Shown: positions 1 through 10,750, counted from the first letter of the stretch. The stretch is 64,000 bases of DNA from Stercorarius parasiticus (GCA_013396915.1 VWZL01000355.1:434001-498000), one strand, 5' to 3'. The notes: generated by a model not told the origin, from the letters alone. A program made the numbers and translations.

Positions 1-1181
1 AAAGATCTAAAGCTCCAGTGAATTCAGTGGGAAGCCTTAATTCTGTTGACTTTTGTTGGTCTGGGGAACAGCCCAAGGAGGCCAGAAGTAGAAAATCCAG
101 CAGCAAGGCTACCTTTACCCAGGCTTCTTTTTAAAAGAATGCCAAAGTCAGTGTGTGCTGAAGGCAAACTATGAACAACTGGAGAAGCTGACTGAAGGGC
201 AGCGCGAGGCTGACGAGTACGTGGCATGGCAGCACCAACCAGCCCAGATATGCGGGGAGACAGAACGACTCCATGCGCTATTTGACCATAACCCGACTAC
301 TTCCTTTTGTGGCTTATGGTGGTGTTGCTGTTGTTGGCTTGCTTTGAGAGAAAGGGAAAGAAAGAAAATAAATAAACCAAGAATAGGGAATGTTTTCATC
401 TCAACTTGCAATGGTGTAGAGGCTCTGCCTCACATCAGGTCGGATGTGCTGCAGAGTGTGCAAACACCCAGTAAGAGGTATTTTCCAGTCTGGGAGGCTT
501 ATATCTGAACAAAGGGAAGCAAGGTTGAAACAGAAACAGGGCCACACTAGCTTGGTGGAGCTCAGAAGAAGGCTTCCAGGAATCCAGGTACAGGTCACCC
601 TTCCAGGTACAGGATGCTCCAGGTCACCATCGCCCATCTCAGAAGGAGCTGACTTCACATTGCTGGGTGCTACCTGCCATGCTGGCTTTCTGCAAGGTCA
701 ACCCAGAGCAAAGGCAAGAAGGTTGATAACTGGACACCTCGTGACAGCAGTGGATGAGGGCAAAGAAGGTGACAGTGGGGACCCAGGAGCCAGGGAGAGG
801 GGAACAAGGCTCCAGGAGAACAAGAAGCCAGTAGTTTTGAGCTTCTCCCTCTTTCTCCTGCACACTGCTCCTTTAGCTGCATCTTCTCCCTTGTTTCCTT
901 GGGGTGGTTAAAATTACCCTGCAGATGTCTAGTGAGTCACACGAGTTGGCGGAAAGCAATTTTTTTCCCCTCCCAAGTTAAATTTACGTCAGGTCAGTGA
1001 ATGGATCTGCCTTACCGGGTTCAAGCAAGTGTGAGATGGCGGTGGGAAGAGATGGCTGCAGGCAGAAGGGAGGCAAGATTGCCCCCAGATTTCCTGTGAT
1101 TTTACATGCTTTTACACTGATCATGCACACAGTATTTATTCCTTATTGTTCTTCTGCTTCCCCCTCCTCCCCTTTCCCCAG
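1..1181. other. Unique sequence, no supported gene
   Basis: Moderately GC-rich compared with the rest of the window. Several frames are open at once on both strands between 400 and 911, the longest being 155 codons on + (444-911). Overlapping open frames on both strands are what low stop density from composition gives, and the translation has no domain I recognise. A short direct repeat (TCCAGGTACAGG) occurs at 583-594 and 602-613. I see no repeat family and no convincing exon. Confidence 0.5.
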
Positions 1182-1275
1182 GTGGATGCTCTCCTTGCCT
1201 GTAGCTGTTTATTGAGTCCTTGGTTTATTTGCAGGAGAAATAAAGTTATTCAATAAAGATATTAAAAATAAAGAT
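1182..1275 (+). other. Possible terminal exon of an unknown transcript
   Basis: A pyrimidine tract (about 1150-1179) ends in a CAG splice-acceptor-like site at 1179-1181. It is followed within 95 bases by three AATAAA polyadenylation hexamers at 1239-1244, 1252-1257 and 1267-1272. All three frames meet stops quickly, so if it is an exon it is 3'UTR or part of a non-coding RNA. A second weak acceptor-like site (TTTATTTGCAG) ends at 1234. AATAAA is common by chance in AT-rich DNA, and no upstream exon can be linked to it. Confidence 0.15.
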
Positions 1276-2175
1276 ATTCAGATAGTAGCTGTACAAGTAT
1301 GTATATTTGAGATTTTATCTTTGCGGTGCTAGTCTGTGTTGTAATATCTGTGATATATTGCTGTTCCCTTTACATTATAACAGATTGTCTATTATAGAGG
1401 CAAAATTTAATAAGGGCATGTACATTAACATTATGGCATAATTTCCTGGCTGCCAGACAGGAGATATTTTGAATGTTAAACTGTGTTTGATATGTTAATA
1501 TATGATGTAAGTACCAAATGGGGGTCTATTAACATCTCTTGCTTAAACATTTTCCAATTTTCCTGTTAAGTCAGAGCGAGGGAGAAAAAAGGTACTTGGT
1601 TCAAAGCAAAGAAATTGGGAGCTACTTGATATACGTTAATAGCAGCCCAGTTGTTACAGTTAGTAGCTATCTGCGTGAAAATCAAGCAAGTAGGAGAACA
1701 CATCTTGTTAATGGTGTAAGGACCAGCAGTGATGAGTCCACGCACAGCAGCTTTCTACTCAACAGAATAAAATTAAAAATAATTGTCATCATGCACTTGT
1801 TCAGCTGTCAGAGTCATCATTTAGCAACAGATGGGCTCTACGAGGCAACTACTCCACCTTGCCTCTTGAATTTATGCTTCCAAGTTATCTGCATATTTCC
1901 TTTTTATGTAACATGTACAATGTGCTATTTCAAGGAACTGCAAAAGATTTAGGAAAATTGAGAAGCTCTGCAGTTGCATAAATCAACAGCTTTAGAGGCA
2001 AGTTCCACCTCTACCAGTGACCTTCATTTTGACTAGGGGCAAATTGCTTCTCTTTTTCCTCCACTATCATTTGAAACCCTTTGGTATCTCTTATTTTGTG
2101 TTGGTAAAATACAGACATGATGAATCTATGAGCATCTAGTCCCCTTTGGCGTTTGAGGTAGTACCAATATGGAAA
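1276..2175. other. Unique AT-rich sequence, nothing recognised
   Basis: A 137-codon ATG frame on + (1539-1952) is present. Its translation is low-complexity-free but resembles nothing I know, and a frame of this length is expected about once or twice by chance in 64 kb of this composition. I see no repeat family here. Confidence 0.5.
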
Positions 2176-2197
2176 TACTACTACTACTACTACTACT
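2176..2197. repeat. (TAC)n microsatellite
   Basis: Seven uninterrupted TAC units, then TA, immediately followed by ATAGACGACG. Confidence 0.95.
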
Positions 2198-2464
2198 AAT
2201 AGACGACGTGTAATTGCAAATATAACTGTTTATATAAGCATAGAAAATAGTAGCTTTTACTGGGCTAGATTAAGGCAGTTTCTTAAATTTTTATAAATCT
2301 ACAGGTTAACCAGCTAAAGGGCATCTGCCTCCAGTTCAAAGAAGAACAAACACTGTAACACCTGAAAAGACACTGAGTAAACCTTTAAATCAGTCCTCAC
2401 TATGCCTGAATACCAGGTACAGTTCAATGGTGGCTGTATCTTATCTCCATCCCTCACGTTACTG

Positions 2465-2604
2465 CTTGTAAGTATAAAAGTATATATGTATGTATATATG
2501 TGTATTGTATGCTTGTATGTATAATGGCTAAAATACCTACGTATGATTAAGATATAGCACTCTCTCTCTCTCTCTCTCTATACACACAGATATATATATG
2601 GCAC
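2465..2604. repeat. Simple-repeat cluster: TA/TG-rich, (CT)10, CA/TA
   Basis: The left part is an imperfect TATG/TATA tract (about 2470-2525). A perfect (CT)10 lies at 2560-2579, followed by short CACACA and TATATATA tracts. The CR1 copy begins directly after it. Confidence 0.9.
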
Positions 2605-3186
2605 AAAATTAGAAATGGTGTGGCTAGCAGGACTAGGGAAGTGATTGTACCTTTGTACTCAGCACTGGTGAGGCCCCACTTCGACTACTGTGTCCAGTTT
2701 TGGGCCCCTCACTACAGGAGGGACATTGAGGTGCTGGAGCATGTCCAGAGAAGGGAAACAAAGCTGGTTAGGGGCCAAGAGAGAAGTCTTATGAGGAGCG
2801 GCTGAGGGAGCTGGGATTATTTAGTCTGGAGAAAAGGAGGCCTTTTCACTCTCTGCAACTCCCTGAAAGGAGGGTGTAGAGAGGTGGGTGTAGGTGTCTT
2901 TTCCCAGGTAACAAGCGTTAAAACAAGAGGAAATGGCCTTAAGTTGCACCAGGGGAGGTTTAGATTGGATATTAGTAAAAATCTTCACCAAAAAGGTTGT
3001 TAAACATTGGAACAGGCTGCCCAGGGAAGTGGTGGAGTCGCCATCCGTGGAGGTATTTAAAATACACGTAGATGTAGCACTGAGGGACATGGGTTAGTGG
3101 TAACTTGGCAGTGTTAGGTTGATGGTTGGACTTGATATCTTAAAGGTCTTTTCCAACCTGAACAACTCTGTGATTCGATGATTCTA
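2605..3186 (+). mobile_element. CR1 LINE, 5'-truncated copy
   Basis: CR1 is a non-LTR retrotransposon that dominates bird genomes and is usually 5'-truncated. This copy starts in the last part of ORF2 and runs through the 3'UTR (for example 'aacaggctgcccagggaagtg' near 3011) to the 3' end 'ctgtgattcgatgattct'. The ORF2 tail is readable for about 60 codons and then frameshifted. There appears to be an internal deletion near 2840, where the usual 'ctccaggctgaag' antisense region jumps quickly to the stretch before the 3'UTR. The left boundary abuts the simple-repeat cluster. No clear target duplication is visible, which is usual for CR1. Confidence 0.95.
2620..2805 (+). pseudogene. CR1 ORF2 C-terminal remnant
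   Basis: The open frame reads [17 protein letters not shown], then [15 protein letters not shown]. This is the well-known tail of CR1 ORF2, downstream of the reverse-transcriptase core. The family normally continues with a [16 protein letters not shown] segment. Here the frame is lost after about residue 55 and a stop follows at 2803-2805, although the matching DNA continues in another frame. It is non-functional because the catalytic domain is absent. Confidence 0.9.
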
Positions 3187-3592
3187 ATCTTGATACAGTG
3201 TGCCTTCAGAAGAGTTGATGTCCAGGATCTGAGCCTCTGCACGGGGCTGACACTGAACTACTGCAAACTCGAGATTTGTCTTTGTCAATCAGATGTGACA
3301 TTTAAACTCATTTCCCACCTTCATAATTTATTCTTCGTTTGGTGCAACACCTGGTAATGTCAGCAGCAGAGCACAGATGTTGTTTAAAATCAAAAAGGCA
3401 GACGGATTTGCCTTCTGCCCAGAGTCATTGAACTAATTATTTCCCTTTCTGCTTTGTGAATTGTTTGGAGATACCCTGAAAAGAACTAAGCAAAACCTTA
3501 AATCTATTCCTGCATTAGTTAAGGCAACAACATAACCCACCCTATCTGCTGGTGTCAAAATTGTCTTACTAAAATCAGTGAGAAAACGTCAT
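3187..3592. other. Unique sequence, nothing recognised
   Basis: No open frame of note, no repeat family and no sharp compositional change. Confidence 0.5.
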
Positions 3593-3703
3593 TGTTTGTG
3601 TTTGGTTTTTTACCTTTTTTTTTTAGTTTGTTTGGGTTTTTTTTCTTTTTTATGTTTGTTTTTTATTTTTTTTTAGTTGTGTGGGTTTGTTTTTGTTTTT
3701 TAG
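3593..3703. repeat. T-rich low-complexity tract
   Basis: Runs of 4 to 9 T are interrupted by G, GGG, C or A (TTTGTTTGGG-like). No terminal repeat or adjoining gene copy marks it as a retrocopy tail. Confidence 0.85.
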
Positions 3704-5580
3704 AAAGGGTTTTATAAGGCTTTTCGTGTTCTAACTGCAGTTTTAGGAGACTCTTTTCAATCACAAATATATGCCAGAGATTTAAGACCAATAAGAGCAT
3801 CAACAATTGCAAAGGGCAGTCAAATCTGATCTTTATTTTAGAAGTACTTTAGGGATTTGCAGATCCAGAGTCCTCAGCTGGTCTGAACTGGGCAATAAAA
3901 CAACCTGCACATTTCCCATTATTTCTGAATGAGTAAGGTTTGATTCTGCAAAATCATTAACAACAGGAATGTTAAGGTGGTGACAGGGAGGAGGGGCAAA
4001 AAAGCAAAGGATAAAGCGTTCTCGAATATATGAATTCAGGAATCGCTCTGAATCCAGAGATATATAAATGCAGATGTGAATGCTGTGCTTTGGCAAAGGA
4101 AGGAAAGCTATAACAGACAGCAGAAAAAACCCACCAACATACCTATTTTTTTCGTGACGCTAAGACTATGAGGATTCAAATAGCTGATACAATAGTAATT
4201 TTGCTAGCTGTGCACACTACAACTTAATCTACTCCTTTCCAGTCCTATGACCTTCATATTCTTCGTGCACCACCCATAAGGAAAGGATGTCCTAGGACTG
4301 CCTCCGTAAGGACAAACTCCATCGGAATAGTGAGACTTTCAGATGCTCAAGTTAGTGAAGTGCACCCCTGTCCCTTACAGGCAGGTGGTGGCTGATGAAT
4401 CAGCAGTGGCCACCATTCCCACAGGGATAGGGCTGCCTTGGTGAGTATAGACATTTCCAAAGGTCACCATCAATGTTTTCATGTTTGTGGAGGTAAGGGC
4501 TTTGGGGGCTTTGTTTGTTTGTTTCTTTTGCCTTTCCATTTTCTCCAACTTCAGGTGAACACGTCCACTTCCATCCTCATTGCTTCAAATGCTGTGGTAT
4601 TATGTTCAAAGGAAACTCAGTGCTTCAGGAAACTCTGAAGATACACCTAATTTTTCCCACATTTATCAGTGTAATAAAACAGCTGCAAGCTGCCTCCATA
4701 GAGATTTGTTTGTTTGTTTTTTGGGGGGGTTTCTTTTATAAACATGCCAGGTGATTTATTTAAGTGTTTTCCTATCAGGTTCACCTGACAGAACATTGCT
4801 GTAATAATTTGCAATTTGTTTCACTTTATGTGTTCTTTTTAGCACATCCTGACAACGGAAGACTGCTAATAAATAGGAGATGAATTCTATCAATCCTTTT
4901 TGTCATTTATAGAAATGTTTTTTTTTCCCCTCCATATTTCATCTCCATCCCTAGTCATATCATTCTTTGCCAAGTTACAACAATGTGGAAAAAAAAGTCT
5001 TTTTAGAAGTAGTACTGATATTCTACTTTTTCTCACAGGGACACCAAACATCTGGCTTCAAAGATAATGGCAGTAACAATTATTTACATCATAGCCTGAG
5101 CTAACTTGATAGCTGAAAGCAGCTGTTACTATCTCTCAGCCTCCTAACCTGGCCCCAGCTAGACAACGATGTACGAAATGCTCTGCTATTTCTCTCTGTC
5201 ATACTAAACTTTATGAAATGCACGTGACCTGACACTGAGGAAAACTGGCTGCAAGGTTGCCTTTTGTGTTTGTTTTACATACGTAAATGAACCACACAGG
5301 CCAAATCTAAATAAATAAATTTTAAAAAGCAAATATTTAAATGTTGCTCCTCAAAAGAGAAGTGCAAACTCATAATAAATTCCCTTAACAGACTGTCAGC
5401 TGCTCAGAGGCATTGCCTGCGGAGGGAAACTGTTACCTCAGAAGAACAGAGGTAATAATGACTCAGGTTGTTCTCTCTCATTATCATGAGAAGCATCTGC
5501 AGGGTGAACACCTCAAACGTGCATTTTATCCAAGTCACACTTCTGCCCCTTTTATTAATATGTTCAAACATAAGACATTC
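3704..5580. other. Unique AT-rich sequence
   Basis: Short TTTG-type tracts occur near 4512-4530 and 4707-4730. No exon or transposon family recognised. A short frame near 4555-4600 has spaced His/Cys residues resembling a LIM finger, but I rejected it (see rejected list). Confidence 0.5.
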
Positions 5581-5860
5581 AAGTGGGCAGTAGTTGGACC
5601 AGTGATACTTCCCAATGCAAGCAAGAGCTGCTGCCAGGCATGCTGGTGCCCCAGCCACATGGCGTGTCCTGCTGGGCTCCACTGACCCCTTTGAGCATCT
5701 CTCACCCCATGCCAGCCTTCGCCTGGGGGTGGGAGACACCTACAGTTACAGAGCACTGAGGGAGGGACGAAGTGCTTCAAAGCCTCCCTCGCTGCCCATT
5801 TTCTTCTAAGCCCTGTGGTGCTCCTTCCATTTCCATGAAAAGGTGAGGAAGTCAAACAGG
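5581..5860. other. Small GC-richer patch, no gene recognised
   Basis: Noticeably richer in GC than its surroundings, with overlapping open frames on both strands (for example 5404-5739 on - and 5413-5685 on +). Open frames on both strands argue for composition rather than coding. I cannot assign it to a repeat family. Confidence 0.4.
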
Positions 5861-6990
5861 TTAGAAAACATCAAAAGGTCTGATTTTCAAACTCTGCAGT
5901 TTCAGTGCTGCATTTGTGTAAGTTATAATACATTCATGTAGAAAAGGTTATATAGGTAGGAAATGGAAGTGGTAAGATCCAGACAGGACAAACACTTATT
6001 TTTAGTCTTGTCTCCTGACCTTTCCATTGCCTTCCCGAAAAATTCCAGTCCTGATACAGTGCTCTGTCAAACAGCTACCAAAACCTATACAGAATGTAGT
6101 TTTTGTGAGTTTCACCACCAAAAAATTACTGCCATCATTTTTTTAGACTGATGCTGGGTGCCCCTTCTTTAAATCCTGCAAGACTGTTTCATCTATGTGG
6201 CAATCACACGCACACGGATTGGTGCCTCTGTGTTTGCGTGTGTGTGCGCATACTGTCTCCAAGTGGCATTTTTTAAACAAAAATATCTTGCTTTGCAAAA
6301 GGAGCAATTTGGCATGGACAAAAGCTACATTTCCCCGTACTGTTATCAACACTAAATAGCTCCATCGTTACCAAGGCTTTCACATTGTCAGCTGTTATAA
6401 CACCAGTGTACATATCCAGGGCAAAGCATTCTGTCAGACTTCTTATTATATATATCTGTGCTTGGGTATATCTCAGCCATATCTCTCAGCACTCCCTTAT
6501 TTCTGATACAGATTTATCTCTGTCCCCTCAGAACTGTCATTTGCTCCCTTTTATTACCGTGAAATATTCGCAGGGTGATAGCTGAATCGTAAAACACAGG
6601 TCAGGGAACAGCACCCTGTGTTCACAACATGCAAATCCAGTTCCCCTCCTTCCCCATCCTTTCCAGCTTTGTGGATTTACAATGTCTTGTTTTGCTTTTT
6701 CTGAGCCCTTGTGACTTGTGGTGTTTCTCATATTTAGAGCCTGGGAGGATGAGAAATGTGATCTTGGTTCTAGCAACAGACTGCAGCGTCTTTGCACAAT
6801 TGCCTACAAAGATGCAAATATACCAAAAGTGCTCATTATCTGAGAAACCCGTAGCTCTTCAAAAGCAAAAAAACCTTTTTTTTCTCCCCTTCTTCCCATG
6901 GCATTACGCTTTCATTTGAAAATAAGGCAAGAATATAATTTTAGAAATGCTTTCCATGCTTTACAAAAATACAGCAAGCTCACAGTCTTT
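5861..6990. other. Unique sequence, nothing recognised
   Basis: It contains a short alternating purine/pyrimidine stretch (GTGTTTGCGTGTGTGTGCGC, about 6230-6250) and otherwise ordinary AT-rich DNA. Confidence 0.5.
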
Positions 6991-6992
6991 AA

Positions 6993-7241
6993 TTCCTCTT
7001 CTAAACACCCCATAAATCTTATGCAATCCCGAAGTGCTCGTCCCCTCCACCGCTAACGCATCCCTTGCCCCCAGGCAGTGATGGCTCCATCTGTGAGATG
7101 ACCTGTGGAGCGGTGACGCACAGCAATGGTACCAGCCAGCCCATGGGGCAGGTGGTCTCCCAGTTCAGCCCGGTCAGGGACTCGGCTACTGGGGTTCATC
7201 CCATCCCTCCCTACCCCACCTTGTTCCCCTGTGCTCCTTAG
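6993..7241 (+). other. GC-richer open stretch, exon status unproven
   Basis: An 82-codon stop-free frame runs from after TAA (6990-6992) to TAG (7239-7241), without an early ATG. A CCCCCAG acceptor-like site lies at about 7068-7074. Composition is richer in GC and CpG than the neighbours. The translation has no domain I know. It could be a decayed exon or chance. Confidence 0.12.
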
Positions 7242-8804
7242 TGCGTGTGGAGATCAGCTTTTTATCACACAACTCAACAATGGTTGACCACAATATCCAG
7301 GTTTGGAGGGGTTTTTTTTGTGCATTGTCCTGAAAATGTTACTAAAGGTATTTCGCATAATCAACACTCTTCATTTCAGAAGAATGCAGAACCCCGTTTG
7401 GAATAGAAGAGCTGAAAAAAAATCCATTCACTAACCAGAATATAAATAATATGAAGGCTGTCTAGGGGTGAAAGGACTGACAATTTGAGAGATGGCTGAT
7501 GCTGTTTTCATGGCCCTGTGCTCTACTAAACAGAGAAAAGAAGTATCCAGCCATGCACCAAAGAGCAGACAGAGCAGGAGCAGAGAGCTTCTGAGAGCAA
7601 CCCAAAACTTCTGTAGATCTTATTTTTAGAGTATAATGCAGACAGGAAACTGAGGCTAAAATGTTCTTAATGTCTCTAGGGCACGATTAAAATCTTTGAA
7701 TGCACTGTGATTTTTCAAGTGCAAGTTGAACTGAGCTGAAAGGATGCTAAGCAAGTAAGGAAGAATGAAGCTCAGAACTGGGACCAGACCCAAAATTTGG
7801 TCTGCTGACAACCTTTGTCAGAACTGCTAACACAATCTAAGTCACATCACTGTCTTAGTGACACTAGAGGAAATGGGACATACTGTGAATGTTCTTCTTC
7901 CCCTATTTTCTTATTTTGTTCTCCATACAAGATGATCAAAGGTGAAAAGGAAACAGCCATTAGGAATTGAAATTAGCGTTAACAACATTAGACTTTCTGC
8001 CAGAATATAGCTCTTTGGGAGTAAGACTTCAGCTATGTAGCCAAATATTTCATTTCAAAGTATCTGAGACATGAAACGGACTCAACAGAAAGAAATTCTT
8101 TGAGAAAAATGAGGATCAATGTGACAGCACCATTGTGCATCCTGGTTCCCAAACGATTTGAGTCTGGGGATGATTTTCCTAGCCTTTGGCATGCACAGAA
8201 ATAAGTGTTAATTTTTAGGATAAAAGCTGACAGCTATTTTAATGCAGCAGAAGGCTCTTTCCTTCAACTTTACCAGGACACTTCCCTGAGTTATATAATT
8301 TTTCTGCTGGTTCCAGGGTAGATTTATAGGCACCAGATGCAGAAAAACATAAACAACAATTTTTTCCCTGCGAGAGTTCCCACAAAGCTAGACAGTCAAG
8401 ACCAAACATGGCCTCAGCACAGGTAGATGCAGTGCTGGTGAAGTATGACTTAATTTTTAAAATGAAATGCATCCAGGCACATGCAGAGACTCAGTCATAG
8501 AAATGACACTGCGCATGCTGCCATCTGCATGAGGGTAGCTTAACAAATACCTGGCACAGGTCTGGGGAAGCAGTGGTCACTTCATTTTCTAGGTTTTCTT
8601 ACCCATATCCAAACCCCTGAGGGAACTTCAAAGACAGTAATGGAGTGGAAACCCATGCAGGAGGGTCTCCTGACCAGGTGGCACATTAAAGCTGCTGCAG
8701 AGCTGTCTAATGACACTAATTTTCTAACTACTCTTTTCTTTACTATTTGCAAAACCAAATAGTATGTTCTAGCAGTGAGTAGAGGGTAAAGAGAGGGTAA
8801 GTAG
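7242..8804. other. Unique sequence, nothing recognised
   Basis: AT-rich DNA with no repeat family, no microsatellite of note and only short random frames. Confidence 0.5.
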
Positions 8805-9732
8805 AACGCATGTAGCATGCAGAATAAGCAAGAGCAGTTAGAGATGTGCGCAAACCTGCAGCGCTATGATCTTATTGGCGTCACGAACATGTGGTGGGAT
8901 GGCTTCTATGAGTGGCATGGTGGAACAGAAAGATACAGGCTTTTCAGGAAGAACAGGCAGGGGAGACGAGGAGGGGGTGTCGCCCTCTATGCCAAGGACC
9001 AGCTGGAGTGCATGGAGCTCCTCCTGGGATGGATGAGGAGCTGACCACCAGGTTATGGCTCAGGATTAAAGGGAGGGCAGGGACAGGTGACATTACAGTG
9101 GGGGTCGGCTACAGGCCATCTGACCAGGAAGACTGAGTGGATGAGGCCCTCCATGGACAGATAGGAGCAGCCTCATGTTCACAAGCCCTGGTCAACATAG
9201 GGGACTTCAACTGCCACATATCTGCTGGAGGGACAGCATAGCAGGGTACAAGCAATCCAGAAGATTCCTGGAATGTGTTGATGATAATTTCCTTCTCCAA
9301 GTGATAGAGGAGCCAATGAGATGTGCCATGCTGGACCTTATTTTCACCAACAAGGAGGAGCTGGTGAGCAATGTGAAGATCAAGGGCAGGATTGGCTGCA
9401 GTGACCATGAGATGGTGGAGTTCAAGATCCTTAGGGGGGTGACGAGGGCACACAGTAAGCTCGCTACCCTGGACTTCAGGAGAGCAGACTTTGGCCTCTT
9501 CAGGGACCTGCTCGGCAGAGTACCATGGGATAAAGCCCTAGAGGGAAGAGGGGCCCAAGAAAGCTGGCTAATATTCAAGGACCACCTCCTCCAAGCTCAG
9601 GAGCGATGCATTCCCACAAAGAGGAAGTCAGGGAAAAACTCTGGGAAGCATGCATGGATAAAAAAGGAGCGCTTGGAAAAACCCAAACCAAAAAAGGAAG
9701 CCTAGAGAGGGTGGAAGCAAAGACAGGTAGCC
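8805..9732 (+). mobile_element. CR1 LINE, internal fragment (ORF2 5' half)
   Basis: The fragment begins just inside the start of CR1 ORF2 (aligning to the 'aatgcacgcagcatgggcaa' area of the family) and runs through the endonuclease domain and linker. It stops at 'agacaggtagcc', well before the reverse transcriptase. Both ends are internal to CR1, unlike ordinary copies that keep the 3' end. Retention of the 5' half and loss of everything downstream point to a deletion or rearrangement after insertion. The sequence is only moderately diverged. A solo LTR lies 240 bases downstream. Confidence 0.93.
8817..9705 (+). pseudogene. CR1 ORF2 endonuclease domain remnant
   Basis: The apurinic/apyrimidinic-type endonuclease that nicks target DNA for CR1 insertion is readable in three successive frames. 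These are 8817-9044 (YDLIGVT, then RRGGGVALY), a second frame over about 9040-9136 and onward (GVGYRPSDQ, then GDFN at 9200-9211), and 9175-9705. The last contains the catalytic-type SDH motif at 9400-9408 (SDHEMVEF) and the linker LDFRRADFGLFRDLLG. At least two frameshifts and an in-frame stop after RPSDQED inactivate it. The usual ETWWD near the N-terminus reads NMWWD. Confidence 0.92.
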
Positions 9733-9966
9733 CTTACACATCCTCTCTCACTGAAGACATTCTTTCAAAACAGAAAACAGCAGCATAAAATACTTTAACA
9801 AAAACCATCACTCTGTTCTCTGGAAAATCATGTGTACACATATCTTTTATAACATCTTTTCCCTCACTGTTTTGAGTATTTATTTCTTAATTCAAAAATA
9901 GAAAATTAGAAATACTTGTAAGCATTATACAGTATAGCAAATAAATGCCCTTATGAAGTATTGTGA
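9733..9966. other. Unique AT-rich spacer between CR1 fragment and LTR
   Basis: No recognised element. CR1 similarity stops at about 9732 and the LTR target duplication starts at 9967. Confidence 0.6.
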
Positions 9967-9971
9967 GTTTT
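9967..9971. repeat. Left target-site duplication (GTTTT)
   Basis: GTTTT directly precedes the LTR 5' TG and is repeated exactly at 10746-10750. Confidence 0.85.
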
Positions 9972-10314
9972 TGTCCTGGTTTGAGGTAAAACAGAACCAG
10001 ATTTCTGATTTGTAATATTACTTTTTAGCTGGGCCTCTTCTAACTGACTAAAGTCTGAAATTAACAGCATGTTGTTCAGAAAACTGTTCGCTCTCAGAGT
10101 GATAAGACCTGATTATACCGAGGAATGGTATGCACAGAGGCTCTTGCTTATACTTATTGCTATAACAACCAAGGTCAGCTAACTTCGCTTTTTGCCCGTC
10201 AGAGGGTCGGAAGCGGAGAAGCGTAGAAGGGTCCCACCTGCAGGGAGGAGCGGACGGGACAGGTGACCCAAAACTGACCAACAGGGTATTCCATCCCATC
10301 TGCATCACGCTCAG

Positions 10315-10321
10315 TATAAAA
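10315..10321 (+). promoter_or_regulatory. LTR TATA box (TATAAAA)
   Basis: TATAAAA preceded by GCTCAG, in the position where this LTR family has its U3 promoter. Transcription would be expected to start about 25-30 bases downstream, near 10345. I do not know whether it is active. Confidence 0.6.
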
Positions 10322-10671
10322 GCTAAGGGATCAAAGGGGCAAGGTGGCTCTGGCTCGGTTTCTTCTTCAATGGCCGACGTCTGAGGAGGACCCTGTCTGT
10401 TGGTCTGCCTTTGATCCCGATCTGAGCATTCCTGACTCTAGTTCCGGAATTCAGCTCCTGTCCGTCGCTGACTCCAGTCTGGGACTTTTCCTGTGTCTGC
10501 TGGTGACGCGATCGTCATCCTGGGAGCTGGATACGGTTTTGTATATATTGTATACTTCTTTATTTTATTTTATTCTATTCTATTATTATTATTTACTATT
10601 TTCTTATTTATTATTATTTTCATTGAAGTAGTTTAGTTCTTTTTCTAAACTCCTAAATCTCCTTATCTCTT

Positions 10672-10692
10672 CCTCTCCTCTCTGAGGAGAGG
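10672..10692. other. Perfect hairpin inside the LTR
   Basis: CCTCTCCTC (10672-10680), loop TCT, GAGGAGAGG (10684-10692): a 9-bp perfect stem with a 3-base loop. It is followed by the 10-bp palindrome ATTGGCCAAT at 10718-10727, which carries a CCAAT motif on both strands. Confidence 0.8.
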
Positions 10693-10745
10693 GAGGGGAG
10701 GGCCATCTGTCGTTCCGATTGGCCAATACGGCCAAAACCACGACA

Positions 10746-10750
10746 GTTTT
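10746..10750. repeat. Right target-site duplication (GTTTT)
   Basis: Exact copy of 9967-9971, directly after the LTR terminal CA. Confidence 0.85.

Larger units (their letters stand above)
9972..10745 (+). mobile_element. Solo LTR, avian ERVL-like family
   Basis: A 774-bp LTR bounded by TG...CA. Its ends form an imperfect inverted repeat: TGTCCTGGTTT at the start and CCAAAACCACGACA at the end. It is flanked by the perfect 5-bp duplication GTTTT, the size typical of ERVL/class III elements. The block before the TATA box (tgaccaacagggtattccat, then a TATA-type box) matches the common avian LTR family starting TGTCCTGGTTT. No internal retroviral sequence adjoins, so it is a solo LTR left by LTR-LTR recombination. 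It is richer in GC than its surroundings except for a TATT-rich stretch at about 10557-10620. Orientation is taken from the TATA box. Confidence 0.88.

Noticed and set aside
444..911. 155-codon plus-strand open frame
   Set aside because: Overlapped by open frames on the other strand in a GC-richer patch; no recognisable protein, no supporting splice structure.
1539..1952. 137-codon plus-strand open frame
   Set aside because: Within chance expectation; no family resemblance.
2150..2200. TGAGGTAGTA, identical to the let-7 seed region, followed by a possible hairpin
   Set aside because: The match ends after 10 bases and the pairing arm is simply the (TAC)n microsatellite, so it is not a let-7 precursor.
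4515..4754. His/Cys spacing resembling half a LIM finger
   Set aside because: Only one half-finger-like spacing, no second zinc cluster, embedded in a TTTG low-complexity context.
9207..9578. 123-codon minus-strand open frame
   Set aside because: Antisense shadow of the CR1 endonuclease remnant on +.
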